A DNA stretch of 64,000 nt, taken from contig JACDOX010000008.1 in NCBI GenBank assembly GCA_014549065.1, forward strand, positions 2,308,319 through 2,372,318, given 5' to 3'. The DNA comes from Cardinalis cardinalis. Its lineage: Eukaryota; Chordata; Aves; Passeriformes; Cardinalidae. Position numbers and translations under genes: made by a program. Below, piece after piece: positions 51,095-64,000 of this stretch (within the stretch, counting starts at the first letter, position 1; each line of letters opens with the position of its first letter). The notes under the pieces were generated by a model. It saw only the letters and a program-made list of their open reading frames with translations, was not told the DNA's origin and ran no database searches.

Positions 51095-54000
51095 GTAAGT
51101 GCCTTAATATTTTTATTTTCTTCTGCCTATTTTGTGGTAGTAGCAACAGCATAGTTGTGTTGGGTGGTACATGGTTACTTTTGGTCTCCTTTAGGTNATG
51201 CTTAACGATCCTGAGCTCATTCAGTCAGTCTTCCAAAATAGCTCTTCTCATTCTAGTAGTATGTCCTGCCAGTTTGGGTAGAAGGCCTCTTGTGTTCTGT
51301 ATAACTGTATTGAATTCTGAGTACAAGGGGGTGATATTTAGTGTGAGATCCAGAAAAACTGTACAATTTCCCTGTCTCTATAATATGCAATGTCATAGAC
51401 TTGTCTTCTGTAACCTTTTATAACAGTGGTTTTATTTTGTCCTATAAGCTCCATAGCTAAGTTGCAAGNAATCTATTAATTGTAAAAATAAAAGTGGATG
51501 TAATTTAATAGTTGTATTAAGTCTTGCTCNTTCTCTTTGCAACACAGCTTAGACCTCGAGCACTCACTCAGCAATTGTTTTTGTTTGTCTTGCTGTTTCA
51601 GCAGCTCTTCTTCTAAATAAGACATTAGGTCTTAGATAAACAAGTACTACAGTTCTATATCTGTTTTTCCTATGCTTACTTTCCTTTGGTATCAACCTGT
51701 AATACTGCTTCCCTCNCCAACTTCAGCCAAAATTACCTGGGCTAGCATAAATGTGTTTAACATTGGATCACCCCAGCTGGAGGAGGCTAGGAAGCAAATG
51801 TGTGGCTTCTCTTGTGACTCAGGAAGCCAAGCAGCATGTGGTTAAAGGTAGGCAGAGACAGCTTCAGCTGCAGACAGGGTGAGCTATGACTGCAGTCTTG
51901 GTTCACTGAAGATAAGCCTCTTCAAATCATCATTCTGGCTTAGATTTGACTTATTCCAGCCATTGTGCACCAGATCAGGTGATGCAGTGGTCTAAGAATA
52001 TCAAAACAGTCAGTGCAGAGCTGGCACAAACATAGCTTGACCTATTTGCATCAAATTTATATTGCCAGATAGGGTCAGCAGCTGAGAACAGGCCAGGCAT
52101 TAAAAGAGAACTCCAGGCTTTATAGTGTCACAGTATTATAATTTCCACCCTTTAATTAAAGGGAAAAAGAGATGCCAAAGCCCTTCATGACAGGGCACTT
52201 GAAATTTGAGCAACCTATGGTCTACTTGAACTTCTGTGTATTCTTTACCTAACTCTAGAAAAGATCTCTGCATAGCNGTGGAAACTAAGCTTTACATGTC
52301 TAGGATAATTTTGAAGAATTCATCTGTGTTACTTACTGGAGACTTTACAGCACACTACAAAAGAGAAACACTCAAGATATATAGTGTTTAGTATCCTAAT
52401 TGAGGAATATTGGGGGTTTTTGCTTGTATGTAGGGTCTATACATTTATAAGTATATTTGTCTGGGCTTGAATCTGCTTAAGCTGTCTTCAGAAATGTGAG
52501 AACTTCAANGAAAATTTTGTATTTATTAGGAGGTCTTGCACTGGAATTTGTTCAATATTTCTGAATAGTGAAAGATTCTAAAAATAACAGTGCANCTTGG
52601 GTTTCAGCTGTAATTAAGTGTCTTACTTGGTGAAAATTGAATACTTCCTTGGGGAAAGAGGATTTTAAATCACCCTTGTCTTGGATAACACTTATAGCAA
52701 GAAAGCAACTGTAGTGCACAACCTGTGTCCAATGCAGGGTGATACTGTCCATCAGGGACTTGGATTTTTGAGGCCTCCAAACTGCCTCCTGATCTTCAAA
52801 GTCCTTTTTTTCCTGCTTCAAGCTTTAAGGTATAATCTTTCATCCCTTCCTTTCCTGTAGAAGTACACCTTTCTCTTTTGGCTCTGATTCTCTAACATAA
52901 GCTTCTTTATTGAAAGCTCATCTGAAAGAAGGTGGCTTTGTAATTTAATACTTTCAAACNCCACATCTTCAAAACAGTTTTGTTGCAATAAACCTTCAAA
53001 TGTATACATTCACTGCAACATTCAGTATGGGGGCAGAGCAAGTAGTGGGGTAATCATTNAGGGAGACCAGAACTCTAGTGAGGGTCAAAACAAGTCTGGC
53101 ATCAAAGGGCAGAGAAGACTTTAGTTGTAGAGCAAGCCCCTCTGTGCATGGGGAAGATGGAGATTCTCAGTGCCTGAATTTCAAGAAAATAAATTCTGAA
53201 ATATCACATATAACAGCCTGGCCCAGTAGCAGCCACTGGCTGTTTGAGGACCACAGACAAGTGACTGCCCCTTGAATTTAGAGCTCTGGGAGATAGGAAG
53301 GCTCAGGGATAGAACTTCAGGGACATTATTTTTTGCCTTCAGCTTAATAGCCCTTCCCTGCTAAGGAGGCTGGACTTAGAGACATCAACCTAGAAAGGGG
53401 GAAAAGAGAATGGCTAGAAAAAAGCCATTAAAGATGTGATTTACATCAGGTAAACATTGTTTTGACAATGTATGTAGTTAAACTACACATGGAAAATTAT
53501 CCTTGCCCTTGAAATAAATAGGTGAGGTCACATAATTGAANGTAAACACCACTGCCAAATAACAGTGTTTCTCTAGAAGTGTTACTGTAATTTCCTTTAA
53601 TGGTTTTTCTTTAGCTGTGTCTAATAATATTTAATTTTTTCTTCAGCTAGAATTTTCCATTGTTGCTAACAGCAGTTCACCTCAGAGGAGGGAGCTTTAC
53701 TGTAAACAGTGCTCCAGACAGCAACTAACATTTAAAGCAGTCCAGCCTCAAAGCAGGGCTCTGTGACCTCCTCTATAAAACACCAGCAGCTGCCAGCACT
53801 GTGTTTACTCCAGCGCTCTCGCTGCTGCTTCTGGCTGAGCTACTGCTACAGTTCTTCTGCACTTAAAATAATCAGGACAGGCATTAGGGAATAACTGTTT
53901 GGTATAAGCCTAGAGCTATTACAAGCCTAGATTTACACCAAGAGCCATTTCACAATGTCCAAGTGCAGTAAATTTCCACTCATAGAAAAGCCCTTAGCAT

Positions 54001-54469
54001 GGGAAAGAAACTTCAGCAAATGCTTCTTAATGTGGATGATCTTTGCAGCATTCTTGTCGCTGGGAGTCTTACTCTGAAAAAGTTTGAGGGAACACTGACA
54101 ACCTACCACTGAGGACAACAGAAGCTGAAATAGCTATGAGATGCTAAATATTTATTGCTTGTGTTCTCCTCTAACCTAACTGCAGTAAGATGCAGAGCTC
54201 AGACTAATTTGCAAGTAGGCAGGCCTTTAGCATATAGCTCAGATCTCAGAGGAATGAATCAAGTAATAAAGGGATGAATCAATAGACTCAATCAGGATCT
54301 CAGATGGGTGGGACCCAGGAAGCTCTCATAAATTAGATACTCCAGAAACTGGTAATAAGAGGAAAGAAAGGTCCAGAGCCCTGTGCCTGGGATAGGTGGC
54401 NAGGAATTGACTTTTGTCAGCAGTTTCATGCCTATGTTAACTTTGCCTGTTAAAACCTGTGAAGGGTAG
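51095..54469. other. Intergenic sequence, no gene recognised
   Basis: No coding signature. It contains a TATA-like promoter candidate, listed separately. Confidence 0.5.
53774..53780 (+). promoter_or_regulatory. TATA box candidate
   Basis: TATAAAA lies in a CTATAAAAC context, followed by a locally C/G-richer segment with pyrimidine initiator-like sites around 53800-53815. No gene downstream is identified, so this may be an enhancer, an lncRNA promoter or chance. Confidence 0.25.
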
Positions 54470-54775
54470 TGCTCAAANTAGAATAAAAACACCCTGGAGA
54501 ACATATATAAGTCTATGGGACCTGATGAGATGCATCCCAGAGTCCTGAGGGGATAGACTAATGAAGTTGCTAAACCACTGTGCATGGCATTGGAAAAGTC
54601 TTGGCAGCAAGATGAAGTCCCAGGTGACTGGAAGGAGGGAACATTGCATCCATCGTAGAAAAGGGTAGAAAGGAGGAACTGGGAACTACCAACCTGTCAG
54701 CCTCAGCTCTGTGCCCAGGAAGCTCACAGAACAGATCCTCCTGGGAGCTGTGCTAAGGCAACAGAGCCATTCAGT
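54470..54775 (+). repeat. CR1 LINE fragment (reverse transcriptase region), sense
   Basis: The plus strand carries the N-terminal part of a CR1 reverse transcriptase, with stops and frame changes. The blocks are a 'KSMGPDEMHPRVLR' block, a block around 'KSWQQDEVPGDW', and a block around 'NYQPVSLSSVPRKLTEQI'. It is truncated at both ends. Confidence 0.88.
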
Positions 54776-57700
54776 AGTAAAAAAAAGTTGTTTGATCTTT
54801 CAAATTCAGCCTTATTGAAAGTTTTCATTGACTATTTAAAATTATCCTGTGTGTACTTAATTCTTCTTGAGATTGCTTATGGTGATTGTCTTAAAAACTT
54901 CAACAAGTGGAGAAAAATATGTGGATTTCCTAGGGCAGCTAATCCCTGAAACGGGAAGACAAACATGAGAGGCATGTAAATAGGTGATCTGAGCTTCAAG
55001 AACATGCAAGTAAATTAAAAATATCAGTGCAAGGAATTATTTTTTTTAAGATTCACCATAGCATCCAGTAGAGTGAATGTAACAATTACCTGCTTCAAAA
55101 TGCCAACACTTTNCAGCACCAGAAGGAATATCTGTGTTTCCACAAAATCAAATTCCAAGTTCTGCTTTTACCTGAAGCTTCAGGACTAGTATGTCAGCTA
55201 AAATTGGCACTCATTATTTCTATCACAATCCATAATCATCCCACAGAGAAAACTGCAGTTAGCATCCTTGTCAGTCTCCAGACATGCTTGTATTAGACCT
55301 GCCCACCTTCCCTGCCTTCTTGCAGCTAACTAGTGGACAAGGAATAAGGTCAGGCAGAAGTTTTTATCTCTGCTCTTTACTGAAGGTCTGGCTTAGCCTA
55401 AAATGCTATACTCCGCTAAAGAAAGCACTTTGAGACAAAAAATCCTCACATGTTTCTAGTCTCTTTCTAGGGCTCTAAAAAGAGTTTAGGTAGAGCCTCA
55501 CCTTATATCTAAAATCTTCTGCAAGTTTTAAAGCAACTGTGATAAACTTGCATAAAGGATGATATGCCATATTTTTTCCCCTGCTTCCTATACTGTGTAC
55601 TTAAGCTGTCCAAATCAATGTGAGGCTCTATAAAATGTCTCATCAAACTTTAAAAGATAGCAAACAAATAAACTATCTATTTGTGTGTATTACACTTGCA
55701 GATTGCATCAGATTCTTCCATTAAAAGTTTCTGTGAAACACCACAGGGTGAGAGTCAGGGGCCACATTTACAAGTGAAATTCTGATATTCTTTGCAATAA
55801 GAGTGATCAAATATTGTGCAGCTTCTTTGGCCACGTGGTCCAATCTGCCTTGCTAGAGTTTAAGTCTTCAAGCTACTTGGCCACAAATAGCCCTGTTTTG
55901 AGCAAGAGGTTCAATCTGATGATGTNTGGAAATCCATTGGATCTGAAAATACTTTTTACTCTGATTCTATTCCCAAAAAGTTTAGATCAATGGCTGGCAG
56001 GTAGACACAAGAGCAAGGAAAATGCAGCCAAGGGGAGTCTCTAGACCAGGGAAGGATATAGAAAACAAGAGACTATTACAAGAGAAACTGGGAAAGGCAA
56101 AGAGCAGAAGGAACCCACAGCTGTGATAAATGTTACTGCATCCCCCAAGGAGCCTTGGGACANCAGCATGCTGAGGCATGGCTGAGCAGCTATGAGCTGT
56201 GGGCAGCAGAGCTCCCAGGGGTCTTGGACTCCTATAGCTTTTGTCTTCTGTGCTGTCTGGCCAGAGCTTTTTCAGTACCACATTCCCTCCCAGTCTTTTC
56301 TTCCCTCTGTGACTCTGTCCCCTGGTACATCCTCAGTGAGTCTCTCGCAGCACACTTGTGGCCTGCACTGCACCAGGCCACATTCTCAGTTTTTCCTATT
56401 TATGGTTGATTGTAAGACAGAAAATTGCAGTATTTAAAATGCATTTATATATCCTTGCATGAGTTTGATTATATTTTGTTCAAGGCAGAAGTGAATTTNT
56501 CCCCTAGTTGTGTAGTTATCATTTCTCCCCGAGAAATCCCCATNAATTGCATATTTCTGTCAGAGATATTGCAGCCATGAACACCACCAGATTTCTCTTA
56601 AATAACTTCCAGACTAGTTAAATATTAGCTACCACTTTGGCATGCTGCATACTTTTACTCAGAAATAATTTCTGCTTAGTCACTGACATTGTTTCCCAAC
56701 CTGTTCACTGTTTCCTAGGTGCCCTCATTGCTTCCTTTCCAGAAATCCTAGGAGTGCTGATGCAAGGAAAGTATGGAAAATATGAGTACTTAGAAATGAA
56801 TGAGCCTGTCAATTTGACTGTGTGGTTCAGCCACACCCTGCTGTCTCAGATTTAACAGATAACAGCTTCAAAAGCACAAACTAGGTCTTCATCAGATTTC
56901 CAGCTTTGACCATTATCACATCTAGAAAACACATGGATTCAAATTTTAAGCTGTTCCTATTTTGACGAACATGTGTTCATTCTGCAGCCTTTAGCCCATC
57001 AACTTTGAGAAAATACAGATGGGACCAACAGTCCAGCAATGGGATTTTTAACTCTCTATTTGGTGGGAAGCCATTTGCCCCTTCAAAATGTTCAACTGTC
57101 CCCCAGACATACAGTTTTCTGTAATAATNTTTACAATTCTTGTTGCAGGCCAGATGGCCTGTATCAGGCTCATCTGTGTTTCTTGGCTTGGAAATGTGCA
57201 CTGTAAATAACTTCAGNGTTTTTTCTTTCTTATTCCTGAAGCAGGTTTATCCTTTGGCTGTAAATTCAGTTCCTGGGCTAACTCAGCAGCCAAAATACAG
57301 TTTTTGCAATTTTTGCATCTATTGCTCTGCACTAAGCAATATAAATTCTTAATAGTAGTTTGAAAACAACCCCCAACCAGTCTACCAGTATAGAAATTCC
57401 CCTTCCATCAACAGTTTTCAAAGTATCTGTGGCAAAACACAGTCATTCATACAGAGAGGCAACTCTAATTTAAGCATAAGGAGGTACCTTTTAAAACTCT
57501 GGAAATGTCAGTTAGAAAGTTATTCCCTTGAATAATAGCCCAGTTCTGCTTTATTTCTTGACTCCATCTGAGTGCAGTGCATTTTAGGGCTGCNTCCAGT
57601 TATCCTATGCTGAATAATATACATAAATAACTGTGAACAACCACATATACACCAGTCTGCAAAATTTGACTGCTCAGGTTTTTGAAACTCCTGTCTCAGA

Positions 57701-59289
57701 TCTAGCTGTGTTTAATCACTCTTGCCTATANTGACAGGTGTTTTCACAGGAATATCTTCATATATTTCAGTGCTGCTGGGCAACTTGCCAGCTTTTTTCA
57801 TTCTCTCAGAATTAAGAGAAACTCTTTGTTCAGAGGCAGTGGAGGCTATTTTGGTTTCCTCTTATGGCCCTTTTTTTGATGCATCTGGAATTTCTTATTA
57901 CTCCCNATACCCAGATCTTCTCACTTTTCANTATAACTACTGCAGAATAGCCACCTAATCTAAGTAATCTCCCTGTCTGCCTTATACATNCTTGTTGGCT
58001 GAAAAGGGTTTTACTGGGGCAACGTTTCATCTCAGGCAGCTATTGCTACATTTCTTTATCACAGCACAGTTTTACTTTGTAGGAGATCCTGGGTTTTGTG
58101 GCTGTGGAAAAATGGGTGGGGGTAAAATCCGAGAAAATCTAGAAGCTCTATTCACATCCTACCAGAAGTTATAATGGTATGGAAATTATAGGCTAAAATG
58201 CAATTGATGCTCTCTGTATGGAATGTGGTTGGCATGCTCAAAACCTATTNGTATTCCTATTCCTCNAAACCTATTCCATAATGATTCCCCACGCACACAA
58301 TCTACAACCATGGCCCCTGCTAAGGGGAGTGGAATGAGGGTGGAGCAGAGTGCAGATACTGTGGCCAGGCTCTACACAAAGCCTTGAGGGGAGGGGAGCT
58401 GGATGGTGCTTTTTAGTTCATGAGCTGTGTAGCACCTGTCAGCCAGGGGAGAGAGGACAAGATGTCTTGCTGGTAAGCCAACAGCTGGGAAGAAATTGCT
58501 CTCCTCAGAGGAACCTGATTCATTAGAACCTAACTGTAACATTAACANACACCTCCATGCCAAAGTCACTCACACCTCACTGAGCAAGTATTCTATTGGC
58601 TCTTTAGCAGTGAAGCAACAGAATTTTACACCAATCAGTAACAAATGTATATATGACTGGAGTCACTCAAGCTCCATCTAAANATAAAGAAATNGTATAA
58701 TACTAAGTTGAGAATGGGAAGAATTCAGGGAAGACTCCATTGTAACTACTGGGATTGGCTGACAGGCTGAACCTGTCCTCCTGCCCATAGGGGTGNCCAT
58801 TGGATAAGAACCATGATCTTTGTGTGCTGAATACTTTTAAGGGGGATCAGAGCTTGTCTGTATTGCTTTGAATATGTTTTTGCAGTCAGATACTACCACT
58901 GACTATCCTCAAATCTNTACCTGTCACAATTTTCTATTAATAAGAGAGTTATTCTGTAAACTTTGAGTGTGAGACCTTCACAGTNCTGGCAGTTGGATTA
59001 GCCAATACCAACCCTGAATGTCTACAAGGAATACTNTCATTAGTTTTGGCTGTAATACTATTTTTGCTGTACACAGTTGTATGGAAACCTAAATTTTGAG
59101 GGTAGCAAATCAATAGATTGGATTTATTATATTATTCTATTCATAATATGACAATGCAATTCCTCTTGGCTCATAATCAAGGTACAGAATAGCAATGGTC
59201 CCCAACCTGTTGTTAAATATACAGCAAGAGTTGGGATCCTGCACAAAAGTAAGGCCAACCTGAACCTTGTTGTGATTGNACATGAAGAT
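54776..59289. other. Intergenic sequence, no gene recognised
   Basis: I looked here for gag and pol upstream of the env remnant and found no protease, reverse-transcriptase, integrase or zinc-knuckle signature, and no LTR. Confidence 0.5.
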
Positions 59290-61241
59290 TAATTATATCT
59301 CACAAGTGAGTGGGATGGAAAAGGAACCCATGACAACCATGAAATTTCTGAAATACCAGTGCTTCAAGAAATGCCTGAGGAAGAAATAAAAATAGGGTGC
59401 AGAGCAATCAATGGGTCTACTAATGAAAAACCCACTGAAATTAAAATATACCACACTGATTTTACTAAACCAAGTAACAATAAGAAATCCTGTTACAATT
59501 TTACTTTTGCACAGCATGTGCTTGCATTTTCTTATGGGAAAAATAGAGTGTAGAACTGTCACTTGATTTCCTAACTGTATAACACAAACTGTGAAATTTA
59601 TGTACAATGGGGTAGCCATGGATAGAAGAATATGTGCTTGTAGACANATCTATGCCTGGCCTAATTTGTTTGCAGTGGCACTGCAATATAACATCTTATT
59701 TTATAAGCTAGAGTGGATCATCACAGATAAGAGTGAAAATCAACACATCCCATCTCTAAAGGGAATGGAAGGTGACATCAACTTGANAGAATGCTTAATT
59801 CAAAGTAATGCTAAATGTCTGACAATTGTTGTTGTCACATTGTTGTGAGCTATGCTGAGGAAATAAGTGTTGTAATCTATGCCAAAGAGAAAAACAACAT
59901 NCATACCTGCTCTTTTAAGCATGAGTGCTGGCATACCTTGAAAATATCCCATCCAATGCTTGTGATGTGTGTCTTTAGNCAGGCCCCAACTCTTGATTGA
60001 GCTTGGGCCTTCTTCAACAAGAATTTGAAATTCTTNTTGAAGAGCCATACTTAATAACTCAGCCTCCTATTGAACTGTCTCCTCACATCTACAACATTTT
60101 CCCTACTGAATCAAAAATACAGCTCAGCAGCACCTGCTATGCAGCCGAACATGGTTCCTCAAGTAAGTTGAGCTGTTAAAGCAGAATAATGTTTCCACAG
60201 TCCAACCAGNTTGCTCCTGGAAACCTCCTGTGTAGGATGGGCAGCATGGTTGCATGAAGAAGCCCTCCCTTCTTCCTGGCAAACCAGAAGGGATGTGACT
60301 GGCNTTCTGGGAATAGGATTGGGAGCTCTAAATGACATAGACTCTGAGGTATTAATGAGCAAACTTGTCACAATAATTAGAGACCTAAATAAATTGAAAC
60401 ACCCTCTACAATATTCCCTTGGGTTTGGGGAGCTAATCAATGGTTTCTAAGGGACATATTAACTCAGTGGGAGGGAATTAATGAAAAAGATCCTCCATTT
60501 ATCACAGATGCACTTAGCATTGCTTGAACCAATGTTTCTTTAGCTCTTAGTTGTATCCAAGCTTAANTGTGGATGCAATCAATCACAGCTCCAGTCACAA
60601 GGGAAGGTGAAGAAGGTACCTTACCTGTTGAAATTCAAAAGGTAATTTGGGATAACATTATTCAATTTGAAAATAAATGCCAGTCCTGGTGGTATCTAGA
60701 CAATTCTACCTATGATCCCATCTGCAGCACAGCCAGTTTTTGTTTCACCAATCCACAGTGCTTCAGTATACAAAATATACTCAGTCATTGCATAAGGATT
60801 AAATCACAATGGAACTNTACTCTGTCCTCCGGAGCATGGAGTATGGGCCCAAAAAGATGAAAATAAGTGACAGATGATTGATGTCAATGCTTGCATTGTG
60901 TGAGAGCAAAAAGGATTCCATTGTGAAAGTAGTACCATCAAAGCTCAAGACATTTGTCTTGACATTGAACCAAATGTTTGTTATTTTTAGATTCATCCTA
61001 ATAAAAACCTTCAAAACAAAACAAAAACTTTCTGATTAATGTCTATCACAATATGGAAGAAATACAATGTGTGATGGAGCAGGTGAAGAAAGATGGAGAA
61101 CACCAGTGTTGGGACACTCGTTTTGTATGGTCACAAACAGCTACTGGAATTCTCAANCAAGTGCTTCACCCTGTTGCCATTTTGTTGATATTAATCCTTT
61201 TGCTTTTTGTTCCAAAAATTGTAGTGTGTGTTAAAGTTTGA
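59290..61241 (+). pseudogene. Endogenous retrovirus env remnant, disrupted
   Basis: Six consecutive plus-strand open segments (59359-59553, 59591-59848, 59997-60179, 60211-60450, 60573-60860, 61053-61241) together have the layout of a retroviral envelope glycoprotein. The surface-like part has N-glycosylation sites and cysteines. Two arginines at about 60285 are followed by a Gly/Leu-rich hydrophobic stretch typical of a fusion peptide, and then by a heptad-like helix. A Trp/Cys-rich middle follows. The last segment ends in a strong membrane-spanning stretch (about 61165-61241) and a short tail. The homologous frame also continues between 60800 and 61010 in other phases. Stop codons and shifts break it, and the part just before the last segment appears deleted (about 61010-61050). 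Several single N (for example 59647, 60304 and 61157) add uncertainty. It cannot make a full envelope. The retroviral genus is not assigned. Confidence 0.8.
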
Positions 61242-61369
61242 ATGATTATGAAACAAGTAGCGAATTAGCTACCCCACTAATACTAGACTGTCCAAGTGTC
61301 CATGTGTAGTAAGTTTCCACTTGTCAACATAACCAGTGGTTCATCACGTTGTATACTTGCAAATTGACT

Positions 61370-61378
61370 AAGGGGGAC
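61370..61378 (+). other. Possible polypurine tract remnant 3' of env
   Basis: AAGGGGGAC lies about 130 bases after the last env segment, where a retroviral polypurine tract before the 3' LTR would be expected. No LTR could be delimited after it, so this is weak. Confidence 0.2.
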
Positions 61379-64000
61379 AGTACATAGGTTTGCCTGGAAT
61401 CAACTGTTGCAAATGTATATAGGTGAAGTCTTCCACTGGGGTTGTACTACTAATCCTAGGTAGATTTGCAATGTTATTGTTTCTTCTTGACTTTGTATAT
61501 TTTATTTTTTTCTGCCTGTCTTTCCATGACTGTAGGTGGCTACATTGCAGTTCTTGTTCTCTCTCACTGACTTCCAGACTGGAAATATTCTGGAAACAGA
61601 GTTCAGAATCCAGTTCCCAGAACACCTAGGCACCTAAGTTTCAGTTTTCTTTACTAATACCCCCTTTTCTCAGTAGTTCAGCAGCAGAATGGCACATTGG
61701 TTTTGACAGCTCCTCCCTTCCCCTTTGTCCTGTGGTTTACACAGTGGAATAAAGGAGAAAACCAAAAGTGACAATGTTAAAGGCAGCCTGAGCAACAAAC
61801 CACCACCATGGGAGGGGAATAAGAGGGAATATTGCTGCAGGGGAAACAGGCTTATGGCAGGAATGAGTCCATGTGCTTCAGTGATGATGTCTGGAGNTAT
61901 TTTCAGCAGAGTTGTTTCTCACGTTACTTCTCCTTAGCTATTTAGCCATCAGGGAATAGCAGCCTGTCAGAGTCAGCTCTCTCCTGGGTTGTTACAAAAA
62001 CAGCAAGTGCCATCATTAGTTTTTCTCTTTGGGTGAAAGAAGTGTTCAGTAAATAGCGTCTCCACCTAAGGCAAATTTTATATTATGTTGAGAGGTAACC
62101 ATCACTCTCTTGTTCTCTTTCATCAATTCACAGTATATTAAACAGGAAAATCAGTAGCAACTTACATAGCACCTTTCACTTGATGAATGCCAAGGCTTTA
62201 CAGGGATACTTTCCCCTCCTATTGAAGCACAGACTTACAAAGCGCCCAGCAATCTTACAAGTGGTATATGGTAGGAGATGGAAGACAAAAGTGCTGAGTC
62301 TAAACTAGCCTAGCAATTACTTGTTTCTTGAACAGATCTTAGCAGTGGGCAGAATTTACGGCCTCAGTCACAAATCTTCTAAATAACCAAAAAAATCCAA
62401 CCCATCCATTTTGAAATTGTCCTGCAGAAACCCACGCAACAGTCTAAAGTTCAGACTTGACTGCCCATGTTTTACTTAAACTGCTACTAAATGATTTAAT
62501 GTTTATTGCATTTGTGTTGCCTCTGATTTAAGCTGGGAAATGGCATGAACTCTAGTAATGATGTTGAAATAGACAACTATCCACTAAGGATCAGCCACAT
62601 CATCATTCTTACTTGCAAAGACTTTATGCTTAAAATGAAAAGACACTAGGTAACATAAAACAATGCACTTGTGAAAACAGTAACTTATAGCAATGAGCTA
62701 GTGGTAGCAGAGTTAGATGAAAAACCAAAGCTTACAGCCAAAGTCTTGAACAGATATAAAATAATAAATGTAATCAGCTCCTAATCCTTGCCCTAAAGTT
62801 AGAGGATCTCCTGTGAAACAAATTGTAAGCTTGCCTGGATAGGTTTACTTGTATGATGTTGATTGCTCATTGTATTTCTGGATTGTTTGTAAAATAAAAT
62901 TTAGTATTAGGAACTGCAGAAATGATGAAGAGGTAAATGCAGGAAATAAAAACTACAGATGAATTTTTATTNATCTCTAATGATGATGACATAAAAGGAG
63001 AGACACATCAGAGGGAAGAAAAGCCCATATAATCATAAAAGCTGAAGATGTCAGCTCAGGTCAAAAAAGCTAGAAAGAGGAAGGGAAACTATTTCATATT
63101 CTAAATAAGTAGAGATATTTTGTCAGGAAGGCAGAGTTGAAACCCTGATTTCTTCTGTTTTGTACTGCTCTGCAGGGCCTTCATTATCTGTATCTGAATT
63201 AAAACTAATATTGTTGTAGCCCCTTCCAACTGAAACAGTCTTTTCTTCTCTAATAGCAACAGACAGCCATGAAAGCTGCCCATGGCAATTTAGGAGGATG
63301 AAGTGGTTGTTGCCAAGATGTGCCTCACAGGCTGCTGGGACTTGGAAAGCTGGTGTATATGGATAACTACCAGTAACTTCAGCTGATTTGAACTGTTTTT
63401 CACATCATGTCTTATAGGTAATTCACACAGGAGTTCTTGGTTCTTCTCCAAAACCACTGCAGAAATTTGTGTTATTTTTGCTTGCTGGCATCTTTCNGTT
63501 TATTGGCTGCAGGGTGGGCACAAGGACAAGGATGTTGGGTCTCTGTCTGACAGACTCATGTGGCTGAGACTATGCTGTCCAGGTGAAGTCTCCACAAGTC
63601 ACTGGGAAGTAGGAATGTTGGGAGTTTGACTTTTTCCCAGGCTTAAATGTTAAGCAGAACTTTCAGGCTTGGACTGGGAAGCTGCAGGTGTGGAGCTGAC
63701 ACNTTAGTAGTATTTTATTCAGATTGAGGGCTTTTGGGCAGCTGCTTCTCAGATATGTAGGGAGAATATAGTTCTTCTTTTACTATTGTCCTTCTTTCCA
63801 GACACCTCAACAGACACAAGAGTAGATACCTCGTTTGGACCTTGCTGAAAGGGTTATCCCAATATGTGCTGCTGGTCTTCCCTTTGTTTGTGCTGGCAGC
63901 AGATAAGGATATGGCTTGGCACAAACCTCTCACATTACTCAAACCCCAATTTGTTGAATGCTTAGACTGAAATTTTTTAATGTTAATTTTTATCAACATC
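61379..64000. other. Intergenic sequence, no gene recognised
   Basis: No LTR, coding exon or RNA gene could be supported to the end of the window, apart from one possible SINE relic. Confidence 0.5.
62155..62290 (-). repeat. Possible ancient MIR-type SINE relic, antisense
   Basis: A 'cttacatagcacctttcact' block, a 'ccaaggctttacagggat' block and a 'ttgaagcacag' block resemble, in order, the reverse complement of amniote MIR-type SINEs. The copy is strongly diverged. Confidence 0.35.

Noticed and set aside
1..64000. CRISPR arrays, bacterial operons, tRNA or rRNA genes
   Set aside because: None seen. The sequence is vertebrate nuclear DNA and no cloverleaf or rRNA signature was recognised by eye.

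Overview
This window is nuclear DNA from a vertebrate, most likely a bird. It is gene-poor and intron-rich, and the one certain gene is an avian-type BMF (Bcl-2-modifying factor, a BH3-only pro-apoptotic protein). The old repeats are CR1 LINE fragments and MIR-like SINEs, and CpG islands mark promoter regions. There are no bacterial-style operons. The abundant short open frames are chance frames, and those crossing the pentanucleotide arrays are low-complexity artefacts.

Layout. From about 1 to 17.7 kb lies BMF on the minus strand. Its promoter is a strong CpG island (about 16.6-17.8 kb), with a probable non-coding exon 1 ending at 17395. Coding exons lie at 14986-14671, 13731-13568 and 192-91, and the 3' UTR runs off the left edge. 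The three coding exons join in frame, in phases 1 and 0, to a 193-residue protein with a dynein-light-chain-binding motif, a BH3 helix and the conserved C-terminal segment. The 13.4-kb last intron holds two further GC-rich islands (about 5.5-6.6 kb and 11.9-12.3 kb) with recognisable AP-1, MEF2 and forkhead-type motifs. It also holds an ancient CR1 fragment, two MIR-like fragments and a 52-bp sequence present twice.

From 17.8 to 59 kb I find no convincing protein-coding gene. The stretch holds two complementary pentanucleotide arrays (about 20.5 and 23.1 kb, the first broken by a 60-base assembly gap) and two CTCF-like motifs. It also holds a perfect 20-bp inverted repeat with a 3-base loop at 30.7 kb, two CR1 reverse-transcriptase fragments, scattered MIR relics, two splice-bounded exon-like segments and one TATA-promoter-like segment. 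This fits the regulatory gap that flanks BMF in other vertebrates, but that comparison comes from general knowledge and was not tested here.

From about 59.3 to 61.2 kb lies a decayed endogenous-retrovirus env on the plus strand. It is split by stops and shifts, with at least one apparent internal deletion, and I see no recognisable gag, pol or LTR beside it. The last 20 kb also carries far more isolated ambiguous bases (about 66) than the first 44 kb (about 12).
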